Positions 7,679 through 16,416 of a stretch of 26,883 bases of DNA are shown here, one piece after another. Below the pieces are notes generated by a model, which was not told where the DNA came from, searched no databases, and saw only the letters and a program-made list of their open reading frames with translations. This stretch comes from Tritrichomonas foetus (taxonomy: Eukaryota > Parabasalia > Tritrichomonadida > Tritrichomonadidae). The DNA is taken from contig MLAK01001085.1 of the NCBI GenBank assembly GCA_001839685.1, positions 9,062-35,944 on the forward strand. The letters run 5' to 3'. The translations under genes and the position numbers were made by a program. Within the stretch, counting starts at the first letter, position 1. Every line of letters starts with the position of its first letter.

Positions 7679-7946
7679 GAGTCATTGGGTTATCTCAAGT
7701 CAACTATTCATATCGTGATTCAAAACAATCTAATTCTTGTTCTTACTTCAATATTACACAATAATTATTAATTCTCAAAGCAATTTCATAGCTATATCTA
7801 AACTGATTAAAAAATATTCATTATACTTCCACCCCATAAAAACTTATTTTGGGGGTTTATTTGGCTGCTCATATCTTCCACACTGCCAAAAATGACATTT
7901 AATAATTAACCATAAACTGCCTGTGAAATTCACCTTCCATTTTCCA
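7679..7946. other. upstream region of nitroreductase copy 1
   Basis: AT-rich spacer with no gene. The frame of the nitroreductase extends upstream to a GTG at 7923; the ATG at 7947 is the credible start. This upstream sequence is not repeated before the second copy. Confidence 0.4.
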
Positions 7947-8732
7947 ATGAGTTCATTCGATCTCCTTCTCCAAAGGAAAAGTGTTCACTTCTTTAAAAAG
8001 ACAGAAATTACAGATCAATTGAAAGAAAAAATCGAAAGTATCGTTCAGTATTGGGATGGACAACCAGGTCCATTGGGAACATCACCTCGATTAACTCTTG
8101 TTTGGGAAAAGTCTCTCGGTCAGCCATCCATTTCCTTCGCCAATGAAATGGGGTGGATCTTAGCATCGCACTATGTTTCAAAAGACGAGATTTTATTACG
8201 GAATTCCCAAATCGATTTGGGATATAAAATTTACATGCTAGAAATAAATTTCGCACAAGAAAATATCGCCAGTTGCATCTCTTCTAGTTTCAATAAAGAA
8301 GTCTCCTATAAATCCGTTGAAGATAAGCATCGCATGGATTTTGATGTACCATTGGCTCTATGCTTTGGTTATGAAGATAAAAATTCCAACATAATACGAA
8401 AAGGAATTTCTTGGCTTTACTCAGATTCCTATCGTCTACCTATAGAAAAAATTGTGAATGGAATAAATCCAAAATATTCACAAATTTATGAAGCTTTCAG
8501 AAATGCGCCATCTTCTGGTAATTCACAGACATGGAGAATCGTCCAAGTTAAAGATGTTGCTCATTTTTACGTAACAAGCCAATTACATGAACGGTATTTC
8601 AATATAGGATGCGCTTTGGCGGCTTTTCGAGAGGCGGTAAGAATTGAAAATATAAACGGAAGCTGGCTTGCCAGTAAGGCTTATCCAAAAAATATGAACG
8701 AATACGTCCTTTCTTGGAGCTTCAATAGTTAA
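7947..8732 (+). CDS. nitroreductase-family flavoprotein, TM1586-like, copy 1
   Basis: The product is 261 aa from the ATG at 7947. It opens with FDLLLQRKSVHFF, the conserved start of nitroreductases (R-x-S-V-R-x-F type), then GPLG and MGWILASHYVSKDE. The middle reads IDLGYKIYMLEINFAQEN and the second half has SGNSQTWRIV, the usual N/Q/W substrate- and FMN-contact region. The internal layout (two half-domains) fits the putative TM nitroreductase family. By family knowledge it would bind FMN and use NAD(P)H; the substrate is unknown. This family is often bacterial in origin, so lateral acquisition is possible, but codon use looks like its neighbours. An identical copy lies 1,111 bp downstream. 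Confidence 0.85.
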   Translation: MSSFDLLLQRKSVHFFKKTEITDQLKEKIESIVQYWDGQPGPLGTSPRLTLVWEKSLGQPSISFANEMGWILASHYVSKDEILLRNSQIDLGYKIYMLEINFAQENIASCISSSFNKEVSYKSVEDKHRMDFDVPLALCFGYEDKNSNIIRKGISWLYSDSYRLPIEKIVNGINPKYSQIYEAFRNAPSSGNSQTWRIVQVKDVAHFYVTSQLHERYFNIGCALAAFREAVRIENINGSWLASKAYPKNMNEYVLSWSFNS

Positions 8733-8924
8733 AGAAAGAAAGAAAATTTCTTATTTGTCATCGTAAATAAAATTTATAAATGATTGAAAATGTTTATAAA
8801 TAAAGTTTTATCTCTCTTTTATTCTGGCCTCATATTTTTTGTTTGTTTTTCTGTATGGATAAAGACAACAGATACTGCTAATCTCAATTTTCATAAAAAA
8901 TAGGACAATTATAATAATATTTCA
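8733..8924. other. 3' flank of nitroreductase copy 1
   Basis: AT-rich 3' sequence with no gene; the stop is followed by TAAAG, in keeping with a stop-overlapping UAAA polyadenylation signal as described in trichomonads. It is repeated identically after copy 2 (9844-10035). Confidence 0.45.
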
Positions 8925-9059
8925 TTAGTTGATGATATATATTAGTTGATGATATATATTAGTTGATGATATATATTAGTTGATGATATATATTAGTTGA
9001 TGATATATATTAGTTGATGATATATATTAGTTGATGATATATATTAGTTGATGATATAT
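8925..9059. repeat. 17-bp minisatellite, about 7.9 copies
   Basis: Perfect tandem copies of TTAGTTGATGATATATA run until the N at 9060. The same array after copy 2 has five full copies plus nine bases. Confidence 0.93.
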
Positions 9060-9843
9060 NAGTTCATTCGATCTCCTTCTCCAAAGGAAAAGTGTTCACT
9101 TCTTTAAAAAGACAGAAATTACAGATCAATTGAAAGAAAAAATCGAAAGTATCGTTCAGTATTGGGATGGACAACCAGGTCCATTGGGAACATCACCTCG
9201 ATTAACTCTTGTTTGGGAAAAGTCTCTCGGTCAGCCATCCATTTCCTTCGCCAATGAAATGGGGTGGATCTTAGCATCGCACTATGTTTCAAAAGACGAG
9301 ATTTTATTACGGAATTCCCAAATCGATTTGGGATATAAAATTTACATGCTAGAAATAAATTTCGCACAAGAAAATATCGCCAGTTGCATCTCTTCTAGTT
9401 TCAATAAAGAAGTCTCCTATAAATCCGTTGAAGATAAGCATCGCATGGATTTTGATGTACCATTGGCTCTATGCTTTGGTTATGAAGATAAAAATTCCAA
9501 CATAATACGAAAAGGAATTTCTTGGCTTTACTCAGATTCCTATCGTCTACCTATAGAAAAAATTGTGAATGGAATAAATCCAAAATATTCACAAATTTAT
9601 GAAGCTTTCAGAAATGCGCCATCTTCTGGTAATTCACAGACATGGAGAATCGTCCAAGTTAAAGATGTTGCTCATTTTTACGTAACAAGCCAATTACATG
9701 AACGGTATTTCAATATAGGATGCGCTTTGGCGGCTTTTCGAGAGGCGGTAAGAATTGAAAATATAAACGGAAGCTGGCTTGCCAGTAAGGCTTATCCAAA
9801 AAATATGAACGAATACGTCCTTTCTTGGAGCTTCAATAGTTAA
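9058..9843 (+). CDS. nitroreductase-family flavoprotein, copy 2 (start contains N)
   Basis: From codon 2 onward this copy is identical by eye to the gene at 7947, including the 3' flank and the start of the minisatellite. The first codon is ATN: the A and T come from the end of the 17-bp array and the third base is the N at 9060. If N is G, the start codon is restored and the protein is the same 261 aa; otherwise the first internal start would come later. There is no copy of the 5' flank, so even if the duplication is real the promoter of this copy would be the minisatellite. An assembly join inside a collapsed repeat is at least as likely as a true second gene. Confidence 0.55.
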   Translation, partial: XSSFDLLLQRKSVHFFKKTEITDQLKEKIESIVQYWDGQPGPLGTSPRLTLVWEKSLGQPSISFANEMGWILASHYVSKDEILLRNSQIDLGYKIYMLEINFAQENIASCISSSFNKEVSYKSVEDKHRMDFDVPLALCFGYEDKNSNIIRKGISWLYSDSYRLPIEKIVNGINPKYSQIYEAFRNAPSSGNSQTWRIVQVKDVAHFYVTSQLHERYFNIGCALAAFREAVRIENINGSWLASKAYPKNMNEYVLSWSFNS

Positions 9844-10035
9844 AGAAAGAAAGAAAATTTCTTATTTGTCATCGTAAATAAAATTTATAAATGATTGAAA
9901 ATGTTTATAAATAAAGTTTTATCTCTCTTTTATTCTGGCCTCATATTTTTTGTTTGTTTTTCTGTATGGATAAAGACAACAGATACTGCTAATCTCAATT
10001 TTCATAAAAAATAGGACAATTATAATAATATTTCA
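9844..10035. other. 3' flank of nitroreductase copy 2
   Basis: Identical to 8733-8924; no gene. Confidence 0.5.
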
Positions 10036-10129
10036 TTAGTTGATGATATATATTAGTTGATGATATATATTAGTTGATGATATATATTAGTTGATGATAT
10101 ATATTAGTTGATGATATATATTAGTTGAT
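10036..10129. repeat. 17-bp minisatellite, second array, 5.5 copies
   Basis: Five full copies of TTAGTTGATGATATATA and a 9-nt partial copy, then unique sequence starting CGAAGAAATA. It lies between the 3' ends of two convergent genes. Confidence 0.93.
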
Positions 10130-10245
10130 CGAAGAAATATCAATTCATTCATCAAGTTATTGAAGAAATTATATAAATAATCTAAACCACAAATTAACCA
10201 TATTTATTATTTAATCAGACTGTGAATACGTGAACTTGATGTCTT

Positions 10246-10380
10246 TCACTGTTCATCATTAATTTCTGTGTCTTTGTTAGATAAGGTTCCAAAAAACTCT
10301 ATATAATCAAAGGTCAAAAAATAATTAATCGAATGGTTGCTACCTGTTAACCGTAAGCGTATATATCGATATTTCGTTGA
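10246..10380 (-). pseudogene. severed C-terminal end of the BTB-like/discoidin gene
   Basis: Directly after the TAA at 10381-10383 the same frame stays open for 44 codons to a TGA at 10246-10248. It encodes YRYIRLRLTGSN and FDYIEFFGTL, the typical closing strands of an F5/8C (discoidin) domain of this family. The upstream product lacks exactly these strands. This shows that the TAA interrupts a once-continuous gene. Confidence 0.72.
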
Positions 10381-11655
10381 TTATGCTATTTTTGTCGAAA
10401 ATATTCTTCCTTTTCCATTTAAAATCATATTATTATTTTGCTTATCCAAAATATCCCAATTATTTAAATTTATTGAACCTTCAAGAACCCAATTTTTGGG
10501 CTGATTATTAAATGGACCAAATAATTGTAATGATCTGATTGAATAATGAAGTAATGTAATTTCTTTTTCTTTAAAATCATAATAAATCCATGAATTAGGT
10601 TCATTCTTGGAACGATAATAATGATCTGATTCGAAATCTAGGCTATATTTTGGCAGTTGTTCACTTGAGATACTCGACGCTGTAACTCCAATCACACCTT
10701 TTTCTTCAAGATTTCCACCATGTTCTGCTGTTAAATTATAAAAAATTCCTTTAAGTTCATCCCCAACTCCAGCATAGTTATATATTTTTCTATTATGGTG
10801 ATATCTTTCATTATTGACTTCTAATTTTTTGACCTCCAATAATAGCCTTTTACTGAGAGAAAGCCAAAGCTCGTTTGTTAAAGAATCTATGTTCAAAATC
10901 TCTAAAAAAGATTGTATCTTTTTGACTTTGAGATTAGAAAATTCGAGAAATTCAAACAATTCAAAAGCAGATTTATTTTTGTCCAATTTTTGATAAATAT
11001 TCATGATAAAATCAAATAAAGAATCTTCATTTTGAATTCGTAAGTTTTCATTTGATAATATCAATTTAATGAAATAAAGACAAAATAATTCATTGTCAAG
11101 TTGGATTTTTTCTAAAATTGTTTGTAAAACACTCGGTATGTAAAAATGTGTAGCTAGAAAATCAATTTCATTTTGAAAATAAGAAAAATTGATATTTTTT
11201 AGTTTTTTTGCTTTTGCTTCAATAATTCTAAAAATAGTTTTTCCTATGAGCTTTTCTTGATTTATTGGAAACATTTCAAGTACTTGGTTATTTTCAAGTT
11301 TATCAAACAAAGAAATGAAAAAAGAGAGTTCTTTCTGTGTTATTTCTTTTGAAGAATAATCAAAAAAAGACAAAAGTTTTGAAAAATTGTTCATAATCTC
11401 TTTTTTATCACCGATTCCATCAATTTCGATACTAAAAGAATTTATTGATTCATCTACCATGTGATATTGACGAATTTTTGGTGATAATAAATCAGCAATA
11501 ATTCGATTAACTTTAAATTCTTCCCCATTCACAAAAAAAGAAAAGTTTTTCTCGTATTTATCAAACGGGATATTTTTGATTTGATTAACATCAAGCGTGA
11601 AAAAAATGTTATTGCCCATATTACTGGAAGAATTAAATGTTTGTTGAGTTTTCAT
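10381..11655 (-). CDS. BTB-like / F5/8C (discoidin) protein, truncated by an in-frame TAA
   Basis: The product as read is 424 aa from the ATG at 11655. The N-terminal 115 residues look like a divergent BTB/POZ fold (FSFFVNGEEFKVNRIIADLLSPKI). Residues about 120-290 are helical and BACK-like. About 320-424 form most of a discoidin domain (SWIYYDFKEKEITLLHYSIRS, then NWVLEGSINLNNWDILDK). Such BTB-like/discoidin proteins form a large trichomonad family; their function is not established. An upstream in-frame ATG at 11718 would add a hydrophobic 21-residue leader. I prefer 11655 because TTATATGGTC and a TCATTTTTGG initiator lie between the two ATGs. The C-terminal discoidin strands are cut off by the TAA at 10381-10383 and continue in frame after it. 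Confidence 0.8.
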   Translation of the reverse strand: MKTQQTFNSSSNMGNNIFFTLDVNQIKNIPFDKYEKNFSFFVNGEEFKVNRIIADLLSPKIRQYHMVDESINSFSIEIDGIGDKKEIMNNFSKLLSFFDYSSKEITQKELSFFISLFDKLENNQVLEMFPINQEKLIGKTIFRIIEAKAKKLKNINFSYFQNEIDFLATHFYIPSVLQTILEKIQLDNELFCLYFIKLILSNENLRIQNEDSLFDFIMNIYQKLDKNKSAFELFEFLEFSNLKVKKIQSFLEILNIDSLTNELWLSLSKRLLLEVKKLEVNNERYHHNRKIYNYAGVGDELKGIFYNLTAEHGGNLEEKGVIGVTASSISSEQLPKYSLDFESDHYYRSKNEPNSWIYYDFKEKEITLLHYSIRSLQLFGPFNNQPKNWVLEGSINLNNWDILDKQNNNMILNGKGRIFSTKIA

Positions 11656-11718
11656 TAAAAATAGACAACCAAAAATGATAGAATATATGACCATATAACA
11701 ATGCAAAAATCCAAACAT
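11656..11718 (-). promoter_or_regulatory. promoter of the BTB-like/discoidin gene
   Basis: Reading the minus strand: TTATATGGTC (11698-11689), then TCTATCATTTTTGG with a TCAT initiator, then the ATG at 11655. The 10-mer TTATATGGTC is also present, in reverse, at 22879-22888, and TATGGTCATA is shared with the transposase promoter. Confidence 0.42.
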
Positions 11719-11808
11719 TTTATATTAAAAGAGGGAAACTAGCGAAAATTCAGAAAGACAATAAAATCGAATCACATAAACATATTTATTTAAAACAGTT
11801 ATATATTT

Positions 11809-13344
11809 TCACATGTCAATCACAAATTGGAACCAAGGAAGCGGATCTTCCGCATCCATTTGTTCTTCATTTGCACCATCTTCGATTTCCACATCACGCG
11901 CTTTGTGGACTTCCTTTATAAGTGCTGCATGAAGTATGGCAAGCACCACATAAAACCAAATACCAAGTCCATTAAATATCCACAAAGTCAGATAAAGTGA
12001 CGGAATGATAGTATCTTTATCAGCAAAATCAGTGACTCCATCATAACCATCAAGTAAATAATCGCCATAACTTGCAGCAATCAACAATTTTGCTGCTTGA
12101 CGTGAAGAACACATAATTGGCGAATACCAGCCGAAACAAGATACTCCAAGAACAAGAAAGCCAAAGAAGAATGGCATACAACCTACAAGAAATTGCAAAA
12201 GAGTAATACTAGCATTCGCAATCATTTTTACAACAATAAAAGTCGCAGGATTAAGTTGTAAATAACGAAACATAATAAAAGGATGGAAGAAAGAAGCCCA
12301 AGCGAGAAGAAAATGTGGCCAAGGCATAGTTTCATTAACATTTTGACCTCTCAAAATGTAGATTATCATAGAAACAAGTGAGTTGACATTTATTATTAAT
12401 GTGGCAACTTCCCAGAAATCAAGTTTCATTTTAAAATATGTAAATCGAGTAACTCGTTCAGCTTCAGCTTTGATTTTGCTATAAGTGAAAAGACGCGACA
12501 TTGAATGAATTTGTAAAAAAATGCAAGCTGACAAAAAAGTAATAATTGTGATTGAAAGTGACATCATTAAATTTGATGTTGTATTATTAAGACTATACTG
12601 CTTGGCTGAACGTTCATGTCCACTGTCCCAGAGAATGATTCCTGTCTGATCAAAATTATCAAATGAAGAAGTGACACCCGCTGACAATTCTTGGTTATTA
12701 TTTTTTGGGATTTGAATGGTAAAAAGCATGTGAAGTTCAATAGAAAGGAAATCTTTAAGATGCTTAGACACATGTTCATATGGTATATCTTTTTCATCCT
12801 CTGAAAATTCATCTTCTTCATATTTCTCAATTTCACCGTCGTCTTCATTTTCGTCAAGATAGGTGATTGACAAAGTTAATTTTGTCGATTGAATGAGCTG
12901 AAAAGAACAAGGAAAAGTTGATGCAAAATCGAAAAAACGATAAACTGTGCTATTGAAAATATCGAGAAACATATGCTGTGTATAGATTCTTCGATCTCCA
13001 TAATTATTCATTTCGTCATCGTCTGATATTGAATAGCCTTCGAGGAAATAATTATCGATCGCTTCGCCAAAATCTTGGAAAAATGGAATTGTAACTTGTT
13101 GAAGTGCTATCGTTAAAAATATAAAGAGCAAAAGAATAGAAAATTCGAGGATACATAGCCAAGGCGGAGTATATTTCTTGATCCATATTTGGAAAATTTT
13201 ATTTGGCTTGTAGTATTTTCTGTATCGATGCCATCGGAAAATTGGATGAGAATTTCTGGTTCCAGGGCTTTGCCGACCACCGATTTTGGCAGTTTGCTGG
13301 ACACGCGGAGGAAACGTAGACACTGAAAAAGATGCCTTTTTCAC
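11809..13344 (-). CDS. mucolipin-like TRP/polycystin cation channel, 5' end unresolved
   Basis: The frame spans about 511 codons with the TRPML/PKD layout. A basic N-terminus precedes TM1 (about 62-84). A large extracytosolic domain with an acidic stretch (DENEDDGEIEKYEEDEFSED) follows, then TM2 (259-280), TM3 (310-331), TM4 (343-362), TM5 (377-403), a pore region with AASYGDYLLDG in the place of the mucolipin SLINGDD filter, TM6 (448-476) and a short acidic tail. By family knowledge it would be an endolysosomal or surface cation channel. There is no in-frame ATG before residue 112: the frame opens after a TAG, with GTG at 13344. TM1 is clearly coded upstream of residue 112, so the true start is missing, spliced in or frameshifted. 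The nearest upstream ATGs (13346, 13366) are in other frames. Confidence 0.85.
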   Translation of the reverse strand: MKKASFSVSTFPPRVQQTAKIGGRQSPGTRNSHPIFRWHRYRKYYKPNKIFQIWIKKYTPPWLCILEFSILLLFIFLTIALQQVTIPFFQDFGEAIDNYFLEGYSISDDDEMNNYGDRRIYTQHMFLDIFNSTVYRFFDFASTFPCSFQLIQSTKLTLSITYLDENEDDGEIEKYEEDEFSEDEKDIPYEHVSKHLKDFLSIELHMLFTIQIPKNNNQELSAGVTSSFDNFDQTGIILWDSGHERSAKQYSLNNTTSNLMMSLSITIITFLSACIFLQIHSMSRLFTYSKIKAEAERVTRFTYFKMKLDFWEVATLIINVNSLVSMIIYILRGQNVNETMPWPHFLLAWASFFHPFIMFRYLQLNPATFIVVKMIANASITLLQFLVGCMPFFFGFLVLGVSCFGWYSPIMCSSRQAAKLLIAASYGDYLLDGYDGVTDFADKDTIIPSLYLTLWIFNGLGIWFYVVLAILHAALIKEVHKARDVEIEDGANEEQMDAEDPLPWFQFVIDM

Positions 13345-14576
13345 ATCAAATGTCTATATTTCCCATTTGGGAATTGCACAAAGAAATTATCTGACATTTA
13401 TATACCATACAATCATAGAATAAGCATCTCTAATATCTAGTGAAGAATGTTTATGCATCTTTATCTCATAAAATATTTTTTGGACATTTGAATGAAAAGC
13501 ATTTCATATTATTTATAATAAAATATCCATTTTAAGTATTTATAAGAATAAATAGGATTAGTAATATCATATATTATAAAATGGGAAGTGAATGTAATAT
13601 CACTCCAGTGATATCAGATTTAAAAATCTGCCCAAAGTTTGACAGCACAAAATAATTATGCTTTCTGCCATCATGAAATTAATACAAATGAAATGGCATT
13701 AATCACCAGTTCTCATTCATTTTTTGACTATAATTGCGCAATAATTTCATGAACAAAAAATGAAAAAAATCTCATATTGAAAGAATTCTATTCATTTCTA
13801 GATTTAGAAATATTGTTCCGATTTGTGAGTTCACCGTTGATCACAGTGATCAGAATAATTCCAGAAAATCAGGAAAAATTGATGTAGAAAAGGTATCAAG
13901 CACAAAAAATCATCTAATTTCCCAAGCTTGAAATGAGCTCCCCGTTGACAAGTATCTCGGGATTTTTATTTCGGGTGGAAGGAGATTTTTTATCGTCTCA
14001 CAATTTTTGATATAGAAATTGAATGAAATCTTAACGATACATCTTTCCCTCCAAAAATCCTTTTTAAACATATATTAGACAATAATTGATCGACCATGAT
14101 AAAAAAAATATGATGTAAATTCTTTACAATTTCAAAAAAATTGAGATGTTGTCAAACTAAATTAATCTTCAAATAATTGAAAAGGTATTTAAATTCATAC
14201 TGAAAATATTCCTTAATCGTTTCTGAAATCATTTAATTTTCTAAAAGTTGAAATAAGAGACGAACTGACCCATCATGCATTTGAAATTATGAATAAAATT
14301 CATGAGAAAAATACACATTATTTTGGCGACTTCTCTAATATTCAATTTTTCTTAACATTTTGCCATCTTGCATTCAAATATTTATCTTGGCTTTCTGTTT
14401 ATTGAATTATAGACCATTTCAATATAATTTCTATAGTTTTAGCACTTTCGTGTCTTCTGGGGAAAAGAAATTAAGCAAAAAGGATATTCATAGATATAAT
14501 CGCCCTGCAATTCCATCCAGTGAAGGAGCGAATAGCTCCTCAAAAAGTTTAATAATGTGAATAACTGAGAAAACCT
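13345..14576. other. 1.2-kb intergenic region between the TRP channel and the LKB1-like kinase
   Basis: No convincing gene. It contains short perfect palindromes: TTCCCA-TT-TGGGAA (13360-13373), ATATCACT-CC-AGTGATAT (13597-13614) and TGATCAC-A-GTGATCA (13838-13852). An open stretch at 14360-14560 (ending KSLIM) reads like protein (KKLSKKDIHRYNRPAIP) but has no ATG start and a different frame from the kinase; it may be a relic or chance. Confidence 0.4.
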
Positions 14577-15797
14577 ATGAAAAAGTTTTATTCATCATCT
14601 CAAAATTTCAGGTCATCATCATTCGGTTTTTTTTCTCTCAATTTCAGAGATAACTTCAAAAATAAATCGCATCAATCAATGTATATTCGGAAAACTCCAT
14701 TAATCAGACAACTCCAGTCCGATGACGAAGAAGAAGAGTCAGAAAAAGCCCATAAACAAATTAATCAATATCTAATTTTGAAAACAATTGGGGAGGGATC
14801 ATTTGGTAAAGTTTATCTTGCCCTTGATACCATCACAAAACGCCATTTTGCCTTGAAAAGGTTTAAACTCAAAGAACTCCAACATATTGAATCCGGTGTT
14901 TCACAATTGGAACGAGAAATTTCTGTCAAGAGGAGAATTGTTCATTCCAGTATTGTCAGGCTTTATGATGTTCTCCATGAAGAAACAACCGATACTGTAT
15001 ATTTAATCGAAGATTTTGCCGATTGTGGATCACTTGATGGATTTCTCGATAAGAAATTAGAAATGAGTTTAGTCAAACATATTTTTTTGAAAGTTTTACA
15101 TGGAGTTTCATATCTTCACACACGTGGTATTGTACATCAAGATATCAAGCCATCCAATATATTAATCAAAAGTGATGGATCTGTCTTTTTAGCTGATTTT
15201 GGTGTCGGTCATTCTTTCCAGAGTACAGCAATGGTTGTTGGGTCACCGGCATACCAAGCGCCCGAAGCACTCATCGACGAATTTGATTCGGCCTCAGAAC
15301 CACCAAATCCAGCAGAAGAAGATGTTTGGTCACTTGGCATAGCACTTTATCAGACGGTTTTTGGAAAACTCCCTTTCACTGGAAACAACGTTTATGAAAT
15401 CGTTCAAAACATTACTCACAATCAACTTGAAATTCCTGAAGGAACGGATGAGTGTCTCCGTACCTTACTTTTGGGGATGCTGTCGGTCGACCCAAATAAG
15501 CGTTTTACTATTCAAGATGTGATCGATTCTGACTTTTTCAAAGATACTGAATTTGTGAACCATATTGGGCTTAACCGACAAGATGCGGACTTAGAAAATG
15601 TATGTAGAAATATTGAATACAGACGAGCAACTGTTTGCAATTCTAACATTTCATTTGCCAGACAAAGTCTGACTCCAGAAGAGCTCCTGCGGACTTTTAA
15701 AACTAATCCACAGGGTTACAGAACAGGACCACCCCCGCAATCTTTGGCAAATGTCTTTTTTGGTGTTGTAAACAAATGTTTCAACATTAATTGTTAA
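14577..15797 (+). CDS. LKB1/CaMKK-like serine/threonine protein kinase
   Basis: The product is 406 aa; the kinase domain spans about residues 65-327. All catalytic elements are present: glycine loop GEGSFGKV (72-79), Lys94 (FALKRF), Glu113, catalytic HQD (187-189) in IVHQDIKPSN, DFG (207-209) and APE (228-230). The sequence after DFG (GSPAYQAPE, DVWSLGIALYQTVFGKLPFTGNN, then GMLSVDPNKRF) and a non-Arg residue in the HRD motif recall LKB1 (IVHKDIKPGN, GSPAFQPPE). By family knowledge such kinases phosphorylate activation loops of AMPK-like kinases. The first 34 residues are Ser/Phe-rich; Met35 (14679, MYIRKT) is a reasonable alternative start, because GGTCATCATCATTCGG inside this stretch looks like an initiator. 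The acidic DDEEEE run (49-54) precedes the domain. Confidence 0.9.
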   Translation: MKKFYSSSQNFRSSSFGFFSLNFRDNFKNKSHQSMYIRKTPLIRQLQSDDEEEESEKAHKQINQYLILKTIGEGSFGKVYLALDTITKRHFALKRFKLKELQHIESGVSQLEREISVKRRIVHSSIVRLYDVLHEETTDTVYLIEDFADCGSLDGFLDKKLEMSLVKHIFLKVLHGVSYLHTRGIVHQDIKPSNILIKSDGSVFLADFGVGHSFQSTAMVVGSPAYQAPEALIDEFDSASEPPNPAEEDVWSLGIALYQTVFGKLPFTGNNVYEIVQNITHNQLEIPEGTDECLRTLLLGMLSVDPNKRFTIQDVIDSDFFKDTEFVNHIGLNRQDADLENVCRNIEYRRATVCNSNISFARQSLTPEELLRTFKTNPQGYRTGPPPQSLANVFFGVVNKCFNINC

Positions 15798-16416
15798 TAA
15801 ATCATAGATAATTTAATTTTATTGATGTATTCACTATTTATTTAATATTTATTTCCATTTGTCTTTGTAATTTCAAGAAATTTATGATTTTTTCTTGTTT
15901 CTATGAAGCAAAATTTCCAAATCATTCATCAGGTTATCGGTTTTTTTGTAAATAACTTTTTCAAACAATTCAATATGAAATGGTTACATTTATACACTTT
16001 TTCAAAACAAGGGCAAACGTAATAATTTGTGAAGAAAATGAAGATTTGTCAAGATATCGAGTATATTTTTTTCCATAAGAATATACCTGCACAATGATAT
16101 TTATCATGAAAATATACCATAAAATCATCTTTGCTCATATATCATACCATTTTGGAAAGATTGAACTCTCAAGACAATAATTTTTTTTCGTCACATGATT
16201 AAAACCTAACTATCCTTTGAAAATTTCTGGAAGACCTTCGTTGTAGGCTAATTCCACTATCTTCATACAGATGTGGTTCATATCACTACATTCCATTCAA
16301 AATAATGTAAATTGAAATTAAATGTCATGATAACTTTTTCAGGGATGCAATAGAAAATATACTATAAAACCGTCGACCAAACATAAATGTGATATGACCA
16401 ATTTTCATAAATTTGA
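15798..16416. other. intergenic region before the ER thioredoxin-fold gene
   Basis: No gene seen. It contains ATGATA-TT-TATCAT (16094-16107), CATATCACTAC near 16280, GATATGACCA at 16391-16400 (the GGTCATATC element in reverse) and a TCATAA initiator at 16405-16410, 12 nt before the ATG. Confidence 0.4.

Noticed and set aside
7923..7946. Eight-residue N-terminal extension of nitroreductase copy 1
   Set aside because: It opens at GTG; the ATG at 7947 starts directly at the conserved SFDLLLQRKS region.
10246..11655. Non-standard genetic code with TAA read as an amino acid
   Set aside because: TAA ends several other intact genes here, so a local mutation, error or readthrough is more likely.
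14360..14560. 66-codon ORF before the LKB1-like kinase
   Set aside because: It has no ATG start and is out of frame with the kinase; no splice signals join them.
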